NCBI GenBank assembly: GCA_963513935.1
Contig: OY740773.1
Span: 103,215,291-103,279,290 of the forward strand
Length of the DNA stretch: 64,000 nucleotides
Source: Aphrophora alni
Taxonomy: Eukaryota; Arthropoda; Insecta; Hemiptera; Aphrophoridae
Reading direction: 5' to 3'
The notes beneath the pieces were generated by a model. That model saw only the letters and a list, made by a program, of their open reading frames with translations, did no database searches and was not told the origin of the DNA. Shown in pieces: positions 25,803 through 36,637 of the stretch. The stretch's first letter is position 1. Each line of letters opens with the position of its first letter. The translations under genes and the position numbers were made by a program.

Positions 25803-27309
25803 CTGGAAAAATACAACAGAATTTTTAAAAATGTTTTAAAACTTTTCGTAAGTTTGGTGGATCACTATTACACAGTAAGCTTGTCACCACGAACTGTTAT
25901 GTCCAAGCAAATATTTGGGCTTATTAATATGACAATCATTAGTTATTAAAACCATAACTGCCATGGATGAATATATGCATGTTACAACAATAAAACTTTG
26001 GCACTTTATTGAGCCAAATCCCAATGTATAGTACATCAAATTGTCCAGAATGAAACCAGAAGCGTTCCTGCTGCCATCTATCTTCTCCCATTTCAACCAC
26101 CCTGATTCATTGGTATTAACAATTGGAAACTTTAGATCTTTAAAAGTTGTTTAGTGTATTAAAAAAAATTAATAATAAAAAAGATAATCCCAATTTTTTA
26201 AACCTTTCACAACTCTCCTAATAAAAAGGTACTCATCAGAGATCTCGAGACTCATTTATTTCTTAAAAAGGAAATATTTTAAAATAACTTCCCACAGTTT
26301 TGTTGGATTAATTAAAAAATTTTTTTTTTTATTCAATTTTTACTTTACTTAAAAAAATAAACTAATGTTTTTAACAATTTAGTTTTTAATAATACTGCTA
26401 TTCTCTTATTTTTATCGTAGAAATAAAATTTGGGCATCATTGGATGCATATTTAAAAATTTTGCACAAAAAGAGTTATTATTAAATACACTCTACAAGTG
26501 CAGGTATAGTTATTTAAAAAAAAAAAAGATTTTTTCAAAATTGTAAATAGAATCAGTTGTTTTGAAAATAATTAGTAATTTTCTGGTTAACAAATCATAA
26601 AACAAGCCTACACATAATAGCTATACCTTTAGCAATAAATACTGTTATTATAATAAGTTTTTTGAAGGCGAGACACTATCGCAGTCATTATCGCCAAACC
26701 TTAAATGAGTAAATGTTACTCTTAAACGTAAAATTAAAGTAACTACCTTGAACATATAAATCATAATAAAATATACTCTATGTAAATATTTACTTGAAGT
26801 GATCAACACTTCTAAAAAATTCAATCACCAAATGAAGAAAACATAATTTTTCACTACAAACACTTTATTATTAACAACACCATATTTTAATGACCAAGTC
26901 ATCATTTTCAGTTTTTACACTTATCTTCTAGTTTACAAACACCATATAATTCAAAATATCGGAACACTAAAACTAAGTTCTACATTCCCCATTTACCTCC
27001 ATTATTTCAATTTTCATTTATTTTTAAAGCAGCTTTGCTTCTTTAATAAAAATGTAAACTCAGAAAAAAATTGATAGAATCATCTACATTCAAAGACTGT
27101 TCCAACGAAATAATTAGACTTCGAATGGAAGCAACAGATAAATACATAAAATAATATATTTCAGCATTAAAGCATTTCTATGATGAACTATTTTATCCCC
27201 CGACTCTCCAAAATAATTAAATACTTTTAAGAACATTTGTGTTAATTACTTTCTATTTTGTAGGCTACTTAACAATCTGAATATAATTATTATAATCTGT
27301 AGTAAGAAA
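25803..27309. other. Part of 14.4-kb intron, little structure
   Basis: AT-rich intronic DNA. Around 26880-26920 a stretch whose minus strand reads CTGAAAATGATGACTTGGTCATTA resembles a decayed Penelope-like 3' tail, without the full motif. No other element is resolved. Confidence 0.4.
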
Positions 27310-27823
27310 TTGTTCACAAAGAAAGTTACAGGTATTTTTGGCGATTTAAAAAAAATCATGTTCTACATACCTTATTTCTTAATAATAAAATAAGTCTTCA
27401 ATGCAGACCTAACTTTTTCACAGAAAAATCACTTTTTTTTAAATATCAAAACTACAGAATCAATGCATTTATAGATCACCGCAGTCAAGCAACATTGAAC
27501 GTGGTTAGTATGTGAATGGGTGACAGCTTGGGAACCCACCGACTTTTTTTCCCTTCCAATTACGCCTAGGTCAGGTAAGGTGGTTATGTATTTATATAGC
27601 CACCTTACTTGACTTTGTAAGGTAAAAAATCGTATACAAACCTATTTTAATGCGTAATTCACTTAATGGTCCTTAACCTAGAAAAGTTGAAATTATGAAA
27701 GTTTTTTTTCCATGATAAAGTTAGCTCCGGGCTGAAAACTTACTTTATTATTAAGAAATAAGGATGAAGAATATGAATTTTTTTTTAATCGCCACAAATA
27801 CAGGTAACTTTTTTTGTAAACAA
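27310..27823. mobile_element. 514-bp foldback element with 5S-rRNA-derived centre
   Basis: The outer ~115 bp on each side are imperfect inverted repeats. TTGTTCACAAAGAAAGTTAC..GGCGATTTAAAAAAAA..CTTATTTCTTAATAATAAA on the left pairs with the reverse complement of the right arm (TTATTATTAAGAAATAAGG..TTTTTTTTAATCGCCACAAATACAGGTAAC..GTAAACAA). The ~300-bp middle holds the 5S-like segment and a smaller hairpin around AAGGTGGTTATG..ATAGCCACCTTA (27578-27606). No coding region. It looks like a non-autonomous foldback or MITE that captured, or derives from, a pol III gene. Confidence 0.75.
27473..27550 (+). pseudogene. 5S rRNA-like fragment (3' two thirds)
   Basis: AGATCACCGCAGTCAAGCAACATTGAACGTGGTTAGTATGTGAATGGGTGACAGCTTGGGAACCCACC-type sequence (split here as GATCACCG, CAAGCAACATTGA, GTGGTTAGTA, ATGGGTGAC and GCTTGGGAA) follows the well-known 5S rRNA order GATCACCGAAGTYAAGCAACG…GTTAGTACTTGGATGGGTGAC…GGGAA. 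The first ~30 nt of 5S are missing, and a TTTTTTT run, a pol III terminator, follows at 27544-27550. It covers the internal control region but is mutated, so call it a 5S-derived pseudogene or the head of a 5S-type SINE. Confidence 0.8.
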
Positions 27824-28256
27824 TAATGTCTGTAATAAAATATACTGTAACAACCAAAAGATAAATTCTAACAATTTTAGTAAACTATTTAAACTTCATG
27901 TTTTTCTCAAGAGATCTTCTTAATTATCTACAAGTTAGTAAAGCTAGAACAATGTTAGGTCACCCTAGGTTATATTTCATAAAAAACTAAAATACTAAGG
28001 TAATTTCAAAGATAAAAAAATATATGGGCTTTCAAAAAGTACTCAATATAAAATCGATTACAAAACAAACTAAAGTAAAAGAGAATAAGGAACTAATCAA
28101 ATCCAATAATCATATCAATTACTTTTACCAGGTCATATTGGTTACACCAATTAAAAGTTCGATAAACCAATTAATAGTACAGCAACCGTTGAAAATACAG
28201 TTGTTATGAGATGTCGCCACCATTTTTTCTCGTCATTGCGAATACTTATAGTGGGT
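27824..28256. other. Intronic DNA without recognised features
   Basis: Short chance ORF only. No splice-consistent exon or repeat seen. Confidence 0.45.
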
Positions 28257-28310
28257 AAAACACTGAAACCCCACAAGGGTGAAACTTGTGGTAGGGGTTT
28301 CAGTGTTTTA
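28257..28310. repeat. Strong 54-nt hairpin
   Basis: AAAACACTGAAACCCC is mirrored by GGGGTTTCAGTGTTTT (16 perfect pairs), with an inner ACAAG/CTTGT stem and a GGTA bulge. It is flanked by near-identical CTTATAGTGG motifs at 28244 and 28335, which suggests an insertion between short repeats. Too short for a standard pre-miRNA. Structural RNA or cruciform-forming MITE remnant. Confidence 0.7.
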
Positions 28311-28713
28311 AATTGTTTACATTCACCACAGTGCTTATAGTGGTGTTATAAAATATTTCTAAAGAATATAATTTGACACAAACTTTTAATTCAAAAATTT
28401 GTATTGCTGAAGATTTTTGTTTGTTAAATATATTTAATCATTTGAGATGGTTTTTGATATAGACCACTATTTTTCTTGAAAACTCTGTTTTATTCACAGT
28501 GACATTTCCTTAGACAAAGACATCTAATAATTCAGTATATTTAGTAATCAAACTCAAAGATCCGAGAATGTTAGATTATTAGACTTTTAATGTACCAATA
28601 TCGCTTCGGAAGAACCAGAAATTTAAATAATTTATATTTTAACCAACTGATTCATAGGATTTACTGATATATTCTAAGATTTTCTGGTCTTCCAACTTTT
28701 ATAGTAATATATA

Positions 28714-29250
28714 CACAGGGCCGGATTTCCCAATAGGCCCGGACCTATGGACGCAAGCTCTCAGGGGGCGCACGGCCGAGAAAAAAAAATCTAGAAATAA
28801 AAATAAATAGCCATAACTTAACATATTTTTTGAATCGATTACAAAAAAATCATTCTGATTTTGAAGTTCATTGGAACAAATAATTGTTGGTAAAGTTAAA
28901 CTATTTTTCAACATTGCGCATCAACTTCGTTACAACACTGATCTCAAATATGGGAGAACTGGCTGTAGGGATGTCGTCGAGCTGTACGCATTGTATTGCC
29001 ACTGCCACTATGCTGGCTCGGCGCTACTGTAGTAGTGTTTTAAGACGGCATTTTGTTAAGCCCAAAACAAAGTAAATTACACAAAAAACTTGCAATTGTA
29101 AAATTGCATCGTGGAGTGGTGTTAAAGCAATTAACATATAGGCCTGATATAATTTTTTAATAAAGGTTTTTGGGGAAGTAACTTTAACCAGACTAGGGGG
29201 CGGAAAAAAGTATTGGACCAAGGGGCGCCAAAATGCTAAATCCGGCCCTG
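28714..29250. mobile_element. Non-autonomous hAT-like element with 8-bp TSD
   Basis: Ends CAGGGCCGGATTT (28716) and AAATCCGGCCCTG (29250) are perfect 13-bp TIRs of hAT style. AATATATA flanks it at 28706-28713 and 29251-29258, an 8-bp target duplication as expected for hAT. Two extra bases (CA) sit between the left duplication and the TIR. The interior is GC-richer than its surroundings (GGGGGCGCACGGCC near 28765) and has no transposase. It is inserted in the long PP2A B'' intron. Confidence 0.85.
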
Positions 29251-29899
29251 AATATATATTTTGTTGTTGCTTAATCCCCTTACTTTTTAGCTGTTAGATT
29301 AATGTGGGTGAAAAACCATCACAATTAAACGAAAAAGATACCAAGGTTTGAAACCTAACCATAGGAATTGCTTCATCTGCAAGGAATGAAATGAAGTTAA
29401 GAAATTGAGGCTTAAGTCCGGCCATTTAACGGTCAAGTTCTGGTAACTTCAAAGTTTTGGATGGTCAGAATCCTCCAACACTAGCACCCACATACCAAGT
29501 CACACATTATCATATGTTATGGGATTTCTTAGATATAAATACAATGTTGTAGGCTATGTTGTCACATCTTCTGCAATAACACAAGCAACTGCCACTTTAA
29601 ACAGTGCTTGAATTCTCTATAAAACTGATGTAGGTTTTCAAACACATGCCAATTACATCATCCCATGCATCTTTACTTGCCAGCATAGGCCTACTCTATT
29701 GATACGTATACTAGGCATACATGTTTCAAAACATTGTGTTACAACTCATGCAGATGCACACACAAAGAAAATACAATACAAATAGAGCATTACAATATAT
29801 ATTGTGAAATTATTTGGAATTATTAATGACAAAATTATTAATACACTTGTCAAAAATCACAAAGCGAAAGAAAATGCACTAATTGCGCAATCAATACTT

Positions 29900-29945
29900 A
29901 TTTTGAATAACATGACGTTTGAACGACTAAGTCATCTTCAGTGGT
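29900..29945 (-). repeat. Penelope-like 3' tail motif
   Basis: On the minus strand CCACTGAAGATGACTTAGTCG then TTCAAACGTCATG. The GAAGATGACTTAGTCG hairpin followed by a GAAACGTCATG-like box is the usual form of insect Penelope-like tails. No attached reverse transcriptase is seen nearby. Confidence 0.4.
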
Positions 29946-30900
29946 GATTCAAAATTGCACAACAATATTTTAGGAGTTGATTCTAGAGCTAAAAATAAGA
30001 CAAAAGCTTATATAAACACAGGTCTAGAAAGATTTCCTTTTTCATGTGTCAAACATTTTATGTTTTTACAAGAAAATATTATATCTTTGGAAGCAGATAA
30101 AATATTGTGTGAAGATTTGGTATATACACATTATTTTTATAACCTTTTATCAGTATACAAGAAAACAAATATTTTATTCTGTACATTTTCAAAATGGCAG
30201 ACATTTAAAATGTTTACTATCTCGAAAACAATCAACATTACAAAATATTTACAAGAAAAAAAATATTTCTCTCTTTTAAGGTAAAACAAAACGCTTTTTA
30301 AAAATTTTTCTGTAGGATAACAGTTTTCAACAAAAAACTAAAAACATAATTTATTCGTCATTGTCTACAACACCCAAGATTAACCACCTAAATATTACAG
30401 AATTATGATAATTGTTAATATAATAATCCATTGCCTAAAAATGTAACAAAAATGAAAATGTTTCCCTCAAGGGTTTCAAAATGGTGACTGGTGTTTTAAT
30501 ACTAATTTCAATTTTTATTGTTTTTCTCGACTACTCCTTTGACCTACGGAAAAATAAAAAAAAAAATCATTTGTATTTGTTAAAAGAGGAGAATCTTTTA
30601 TTTCTTGTAAATATTTTGCAATGTTTAATAGTTTTCAAAATATTCAATATTCAAAATTTTAATCATCTACCATTTGGAAAATGTACAAAATAAAGATTGG
30701 ATTTTTGCTATACTGGGAAAGATTACATAAATAACAAGTGTAACCAATACTTATCTGCTTCTAAAGATATAATTTTGTTGTTGTGACAGATGGAAACAAA
30801 GCATTTCCAGACCTATGTTTACATAAGCGCAACTTTTCTTCTTGTGTTTAGCTCAAGTCAGCTATCAAAAATTTTTCGCACACTTTTAAAACACCCTGTA
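29936..30900. mobile_element. TACAGGG-family element, copy B (larger)
   Basis: The left end GGTGATTCAAAATTGCACAAC continues AATATTTTAGGAGTTGATTCTAGAGCTAAAA, matching the ends of copies A and C. The right end AAACACCCTGTA is the inverted terminus. The internal CCAGACCTATGTTTACATAAGC matches the centre of copy A. At ~965 bp it may be nearer to a parental element, but its ORFs (longest 109 codons, at 29955) show no transposase motif I recognise. Confidence 0.5.
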
Positions 30901-31520
30901 TACATAATCTTTGTGTTATTGAAATATCACTTGTTCAAAATAAAGTGTATATTGTGGAAATTTGTGTTTGTTTTTTTCCAATTCATGATTTTATTTATAG
31001 TAAATAAAGACTAAATGATTAAGATGCAATTGTGCAACAAGCTGTAAATGATAATTTCTTATCATAACTTGTAAAGAGGTTGTAAAACTTAAATTATTGT
31101 TTAAAGAAGGGAATGGTTACACGGTTTGTTATTGAACACAAAATAGTAACAAATATTTTGACTACAAATTACCCGTTTCTGTATAATATTCTACGCTATA
31201 CGCTGAACTTACTTATAGTACTAAAACAAACACAACAGATCTTCAATAGGTAAATATTTGGCTAAAACAAGTTGGAGCGAATTGTTTGACCACCAAACCC
31301 ATACATATGGATATATTAATCCTTAGTGCGCAGCCACAGTTACAGCATTTTGCAACCCAAAGTTTAAGAAGGTATAAGTTACAAATAGGTAAATTTTTTC
31401 TTCCCCAAATATCAGTTGGTAAAACTGTTCTCATTGGTGACTCTTCATATGTTTTTGTAATGAACTAGTGCTATTCCAGTATGTATTTGTCTTTGTAAGT
31501 GTGTGTATATTTTCAACTAT

Positions 31521-32176
31521 GTCTTTTTCCAAAGATGAGCGTATGTTTATTATTGAGACTTATTGCACGTATAAATCTTACAAACGAGTAAAAGATAAGT
31601 TCGTTATAATTTCCCAATTCTTCAGTACTTAATAAGTCAACAATATCGCGTCTGATTAATAAATTTTGTGAGACTGGCAGTGTATATGATCGGAAAAGCA
31701 CAGGTCGACCATCACTGTTAATAATGGAAGTTCTGCGATGTGAAAGAATATTTGAATCGCTCACACAGCAATCACTTAGAGAGTTATCTTCACAGGCTTG
31801 ACTTTCACTATCTACCACTTTTAGGGCTACTAAAAAATTTAAACTGTGTGCTTACCACATCGGTGTCATTCATGAACTGAAAGAAGTTGACCACGGTAAA
31901 CGTCTACAGATTGTTTTTGGCTATCATGTGATATCAAATGATTGTCACCTTCATGATCTCCATAACTTACTCCTGCAGACTTTTTCCTTTAGGGGTATTT
32001 AAAAAGTAAGGTTTTTCAAAATAATCCTCATTCACTTGACGAATTGAAGGATAACATTTAAAGTGATATTTCAAACATTACTGAGCAAACACTACGAAAA
32101 GTGGCTGCAAATGTTATGAAACGTGTCCGAACCTGTATTGCAAACAGAGGAAGTCATTTTGAACATTTATTATAAA
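31521..32176 (+). pseudogene. Broken DUF4817-type Tc1/mariner transposase
   Basis: Starts MSFSKDERMFIIETYCTYKS in an N-terminal helix-turn-helix. A frameshifted continuation reads STISRLINKFCETGSVYDRK then STGRPS, the typical DNA-binding domain of insect DUF4817-type transposases. After a large internal deletion (most of the DDE catalytic core is absent) the C-terminal signature reappears near 32040-32160: a LDELKDNI-like segment, SNITEQTLRKVAANVMKRV, and a CIANRGSHFEHLL-like end. Multiple frameshifts and stops make it a non-functional intronic relic. Termini not found. Confidence 0.75.
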
Positions 32177-32685
32177 AGATTAAAGATAATTTAAATATTG
32201 AATAATTATATAATGTTATATTAATTTTTTTTTAAAGTAATAAATTCATGTCATCAAATAAGGTTGCATCCCGTACTTAGTGAGAACTAGTATGCCCACA
32301 GAATATTCCATAATAAACGTTGGGGGATATTGCAAGACAGACAACATAAACCAATCTAGTTATGAAATAGTTCCTAGTCTCTGCTTATATACCGTTTTGT
32401 GCTACCCTCTACTGGCCAATTTACAAACTATAAATATATATTTATATTGCTACACTTTAAAATATATGCTAGTGGAATATTTCGAATTCCATGGTTAAAT
32501 GATTTAAAATTTACAAATTATATTATAAGAATGTATTCCAAGTTTGGTAAATGTTTTTCGGGAGATGGAATAAAAAATTTACAATTAAATCAGAAATGAA
32601 ATAAGAACAAGTTAAAACTAGTTTGTATTTAAATTATATTATATAGCTTATTTGGAGATTTGTCATCATTTGTGTGTTTAAAAAT

Positions 32686-32750
32686 TAATACACGACATTT
32701 CGATAGTACAGATCAACTCTTGTTATCAAGTGAAGGCCCTAAAACATGAC
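32686..32750 (-). repeat. Penelope-like 3' tail motif
   Basis: Minus strand reads CTTGATAACAAGAGTTGATC..ACTATCGAAATGTCGTG, i.e. a hairpin, a TCGAAATG box and a following stem. This is the arrangement seen at the Penelope tails at 47911 and 54955. Isolated fragment. Confidence 0.45.
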
Positions 32751-32811
32751 AAACATCTCAATTCAACTTTGTGTTCGTCATTTGTTTTGTTTTTTAAAAG
32801 TAAAAAGTCTC

Positions 32812-33010
32812 GTCATCATAGCTTTATAAAAAAAGAAAAGAAGATAAAATAAAGACACTAGTCCTCAAATACTATCATATCATCAGGAGCGGAAGAGAAC
32901 AAAAGTTCATCAAGAAAGACCTACTAGGAAAGATGAAAGGGAGGGATCTAATTCCAGATGATATGAAAAAAGTGTAGATCCAGCTAGGTCCCTCAGGATT
33001 GTCACTACAG
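32812..33010 (+). repeat. Interspersed repeat family R, copy 2
   Basis: Near full-length: GCTTTATAAAAAAAG, AAAATAAAGACAC, CATCAGGAGCGGAAGAGAAC, CATCAAGAAAGACC, AGGAAAGATGAAAGGGAGGG, ATCTAATTCCAGATGATATG, GATCCAGCTAGGTCCCTCAG. Together with copies 4 and 5 it defines the family consensus. Confidence 0.85.
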
Positions 33011-33789
33011 TTAAGATTATTATTTTTTAATTCTAGCATTTTTTGGTCCTTCAGTGTTACTCAAACTTGATTTGATTCAGTTTTTAGGTTAGGTACTAAT
33101 CAATGGCTTTCAAACTTTATTTTTATCAGTAATTAAAAATTTTTAAGTTGGCTATATTAAACCTATTTTCATTATTGAGCATTATTATAATTAGGTTGTA
33201 AATAGCCTAATTATAGTATAGAAATTTTTGAACAGGTCTTTAATGTAGTTACCATTGTGTCCCTAATATATATATGGCCTAAGAGCTCTGACTAAATGAA
33301 TTTTTAGTCGGATAATTTAGGGTTAGGACGAAATTCCTGTTGTCATTGTCCTATCCTTTCCAACCGGAGTTTGCTACTGATAGTTATTTCCTAATTTTTC
33401 TCACGAGCTGGGCCAACTCTGTAAATGGTTGAGCTTGTATGAGGATCCTTTCTCTCACAAAGCCAGAGTGCTAACCACTAGAGCAGCCAAGGGTTGTTTA
33501 TGTTGGTTAATGTAATGTATAAACAAACATACAATATTAACATCTGTGAAATGAAAATAGTGTACAACTTTTTTTATATATTTTAACCTACTATATTAAG
33601 AACACGTTAAGAAATTTCAATTTAAATATATTAAATATATATTACTAATAGATATTTTTAGGGGTCATATTTTAAGAACAATTTTTGAGAAACTAAATTT
33701 ATAGGTTCTATGTGAGTCTTATAAAAAATAATTCTTTTTTATATCAATATAAATATGTTAATTAGAATTTTCTGAATAAAATAATTTAC

Positions 33790-34508
33790 AGAGTGATTAA
33801 AATTGCTTGACAATAATGCCAGGAACTGATTCTAGGGGTAAAAGTAACAAAAAAGCTTCATATGTTAAAAAAACACTATGTTTTCAAGTTACGGCTAGCA
33901 AATAATTTCGGCCAGATTTCTGCTCTAAAAGTGAAATGAAGCCAGACAGTAATTTTGTTATTTATGAAGAAAAGGTTCACATTATGAAGAAGATTTTGAA
34001 CTTTTTCTGCAATGTATTGGTCCATTTTGTTTCTAATAAGTCAAATTTCAGTAACACCTAAAAAGTGGTTTTTCGACTCCTATTTTTTAAAATTTTATAG
34101 CCTACGGCTTTTCTAAGAAATTCCAGATATAGAACCACAAAATTTGTCCCTTAATTTAGGTCCCAAGAATTACAGTTCGGTTTAATTTCATTCTTGGAGC
34201 AGAAATAAGAACAAAACATTTCATTAGCTTTAACTTGAACATGAAGAATTTTTGAGTATATTTGTATACTAGATGTTTCAGGATTTTTAACACAACCCTA
34301 ATACGCGGCTACAGACCTACCCCAAACCATATTAAAAAATGCATAGCTCTAGGCTTCTTGGATCCAGAGATACGCTTTAGGGGTAAAAAACACCCTTGGA
34401 GTGGAACATTTTCAACACCCTTTCTTAGTACACGTCTACTGACCTACCCCAAAACATATTAAAATTTTATTTTTTTTCTCTCATGGAATTTTGAATCACA
34501 TTGTATAA
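33790..34508. mobile_element. TACAGGG-family element, copy C
   Basis: Left end TTACAGAGTGATTAAAATTGC continues ACAATAATGCCAGGAACTGATTCTAGGGGTAAAA. Right end GGAATTTTGAATCACATTGTA is the inverted counterpart. Internal ACAGACCTACCCC and ACTGACCTACCCC motifs parallel the GACCTATG motif of copies A and B. About 720 bp, non-coding. Confidence 0.55.
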
Positions 34509-34556
34509 TAAGATATAGTTATAAATGTTTCTCAATTTATTATTAATTTTTGTATA

Positions 34557-34836
34557 TAGGTTGGAAAATACTTCAAAAAACCTAGATAAGGTAAACTCAC
34601 ACAAACATCACATTTCTAGGGTTTTAGAGGTGACAAAAGGAATTCACTGCTTCGATACAACCACTGAAGATGAACGTACGATAACAAAAAATATCAACTG
34701 TATTTTAATAGGCAGTAAAGCAACGGTTATTAGAAACGCAACTGAAAAGAAAAATGGAATTTGTGCACACAAAAAACTGTCTAAACAAATTGTTACTCCA
34801 CTGCACAATCCTAGAGTGAAAGAAAGCATGCCTTAA
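34557..34836 (+). CDS. Open segment after a strong splice acceptor (candidate exon)
   Basis: A long pyrimidine-rich tract ending TTTTTGTATATAG precedes about 90 open codons (beginning GWKILQ- or RLENTSKN- depending on phase, the latter reaching CFDTTTEDERTITKNINC and ending RVKESMP-stop). Length is modestly unusual for such AT-rich DNA. No homology was recognised, the opposite strand is also open over part of it, and it sits in the intron of a minus-strand gene. It may be chance or an unknown terminal exon. Confidence 0.2.
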
Positions 34837-35870
34837 GGTACTTACTGTAAGACTAAATGTCATCATCCACGCCTCTGTAAAACAGGAAGAAACTAATCAA
34901 AACAGAGTAACTCGTCACGTTTACAACTAAATATAGTGATAGTTGAAAGTAACAAGTAAAAATTATACAAAACTTCTTAGTTGTTATATTAAACTTCAAA
35001 ATAGTTAGTCATTTAATTTAAGGATAGATGCGAATCATATTTTCTACTTTTTTTGAGTTTCAAGACCTACTTGTTGTGTAAACTATTCATTTATAGAATT
35101 TTAAAAGAATTTATCTTATTAAACGGTGCGAATACATTATAACACTTTCTCACTAACTCCAAAATCATATAAAAACCAACCAAAACTATACATCACCTAA
35201 AATTTAATTTCAGTAGTTGACAATCAAAAAGCGAAAATTAATTAAATGTACGCTGTCTGTGATTGTATATTTAAACTTGCTTTGCTTGTGCTATATTATA
35301 TACACTTGTCTTCATCATAATATATTTTATTTGGTTAAAATCAAGCTAATGAAGCCGTTGAAGGTTAATTTTTGTTTTTTTGATAATTACAAACATTACT
35401 GTAATTTATAATATCACAATTCCTAAACTATAAGATTTTTATTTTTGATTTTGAGCTATTATTCTTCAAATTTCACTAAAATTTTGTGAAACTACAATCT
35501 CATGGCTGGTCATAAACTGGCTTTTTGCGGTTTTTTATTGATAAATCACGAACATTTTTGGATTGTTGCACCAATTTTAAAATGCAATAATATGGTTTTT
35601 GAATGACAAAATGTTTGTTCAGTGGGTATTTGTTGGTAGATTTGTGGGTCAAAAAACGAGCAATAGGATTGTAAGAAAGTTTAATGAAGGAAGAGATATT
35701 TTTCACGATGAGAAACACAGTGACCTCTGTCCTTGGTCAATTATTTATAAATTGAAAAATATACTTAAAGATTAAAGATTAGAGTATTTATATATATATT
35801 TTTTTTGGGGGGGGGAGGGAAGTATTTAAAGACATCAAATATCATGGCAACATTAATGAACAATAATAAA
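34837..35870. other. Intronic AT-rich DNA, no feature seen
   Basis: Only short ORFs. A poly-G run (GGGGGGGGGAGGG) sits near 35805-35820. Confidence 0.5.
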
Positions 35871-36050
35871 AAATAATAATAATAAGATCCATAACCCTTG
35901 AATAGCATCAGTGTCAGAACAAGAGTTGATCAAGAAAGACACGTAGGAAAGAAGAAAGATGAAAGAAAAGTATCTAATTCAAAACTACACAAGAAAGGTG
36001 TCAATGGGATTGCCAGACCCACACTCACCGTCATAACTAGATCTACCACC
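35871..36050 (+). repeat. Interspersed repeat family R, copy 3a
   Basis: AACCCTTGAATAGCATCAGTG, AGAACAAGAGTTGATCAAG, AGGAAAGAAGAAAGATGAAAG, GGGATTGCCAGACCCACACTC. Shares its right end with an inverted partner that starts immediately after it. Confidence 0.8.
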
Positions 36051-36185
36051 TTTCTTCATATAGTCTTCGTTAGATCCCTCTATTTAATCTTTCTCTTTAG
36101 ACTAACTGTTGTCCTTTACCAGACTTGGCACAATTAGAGGGGTCTCTTTATTTAAAACTTTTTTTTCTTCTTTGGCGTTGATTGT
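36051..36185 (-). repeat. Interspersed repeat family R, copy 3b (inverted partner)
   Basis: TTTCTTCATATAGTCTTCG, TTAGATCCCTCTATTTAATC, TTGTCCTTTACCAGACTTGG, GGGGTCTCTTTATTT are the reverse complement of the family blocks, somewhat diverged and 3'-truncated. With copy 3a it forms a head-to-head pair, so a transcript through here would fold back. Confidence 0.75.
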
Positions 36186-36637
36186 AAAGTTTTTCTCTTT
36201 TAAATGCTAAAAAAATCATAAAAACTTCAAGTTTTGAGGTAGCTTTAAAACGAATTGATTTTCCAAATTCAAGATAAATTATTGAAGTTAAAACCTGGGC
36301 ATGTGTATTGATTGCAGGCCAATGTTCAGTGTATCAATTTTAAACAATTTTTTAAACAGTGCACTACTACAACTTTTACCATGTTTGCCAAAATCTGTAC
36401 AAAAAGTGCTGCAATAATTTGAGACTTACATCTGAAATTTTGCAACCAAAAGAAAAAAATGTATCTGATCTCTAACGAAAACTCTTTTCTCCCCATCATG
36501 ACCAAGACAATTTTGAATTCTTGCTCAATTTTGGAGGTCTTGTATACCTTAATTTGTTAGTTAAAAAATCTTATTAGATTATTATTATTATTTTCATACA
36601 TTTGTTGAAAACAAAGTCACGAGTATTGATTAAAAAA

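Noticed and set aside
29955..30284. 109-codon ORF
   Set aside because: Lies inside the TACAGGG-family element. No transposase motif, and residues reflect A/T-rich codons.
31243..31468. Overlapping ORFs on both strands upstream of the DUF4817 relic
   Set aside because: Mirror-image openness of one segment. No transposase similarity found.
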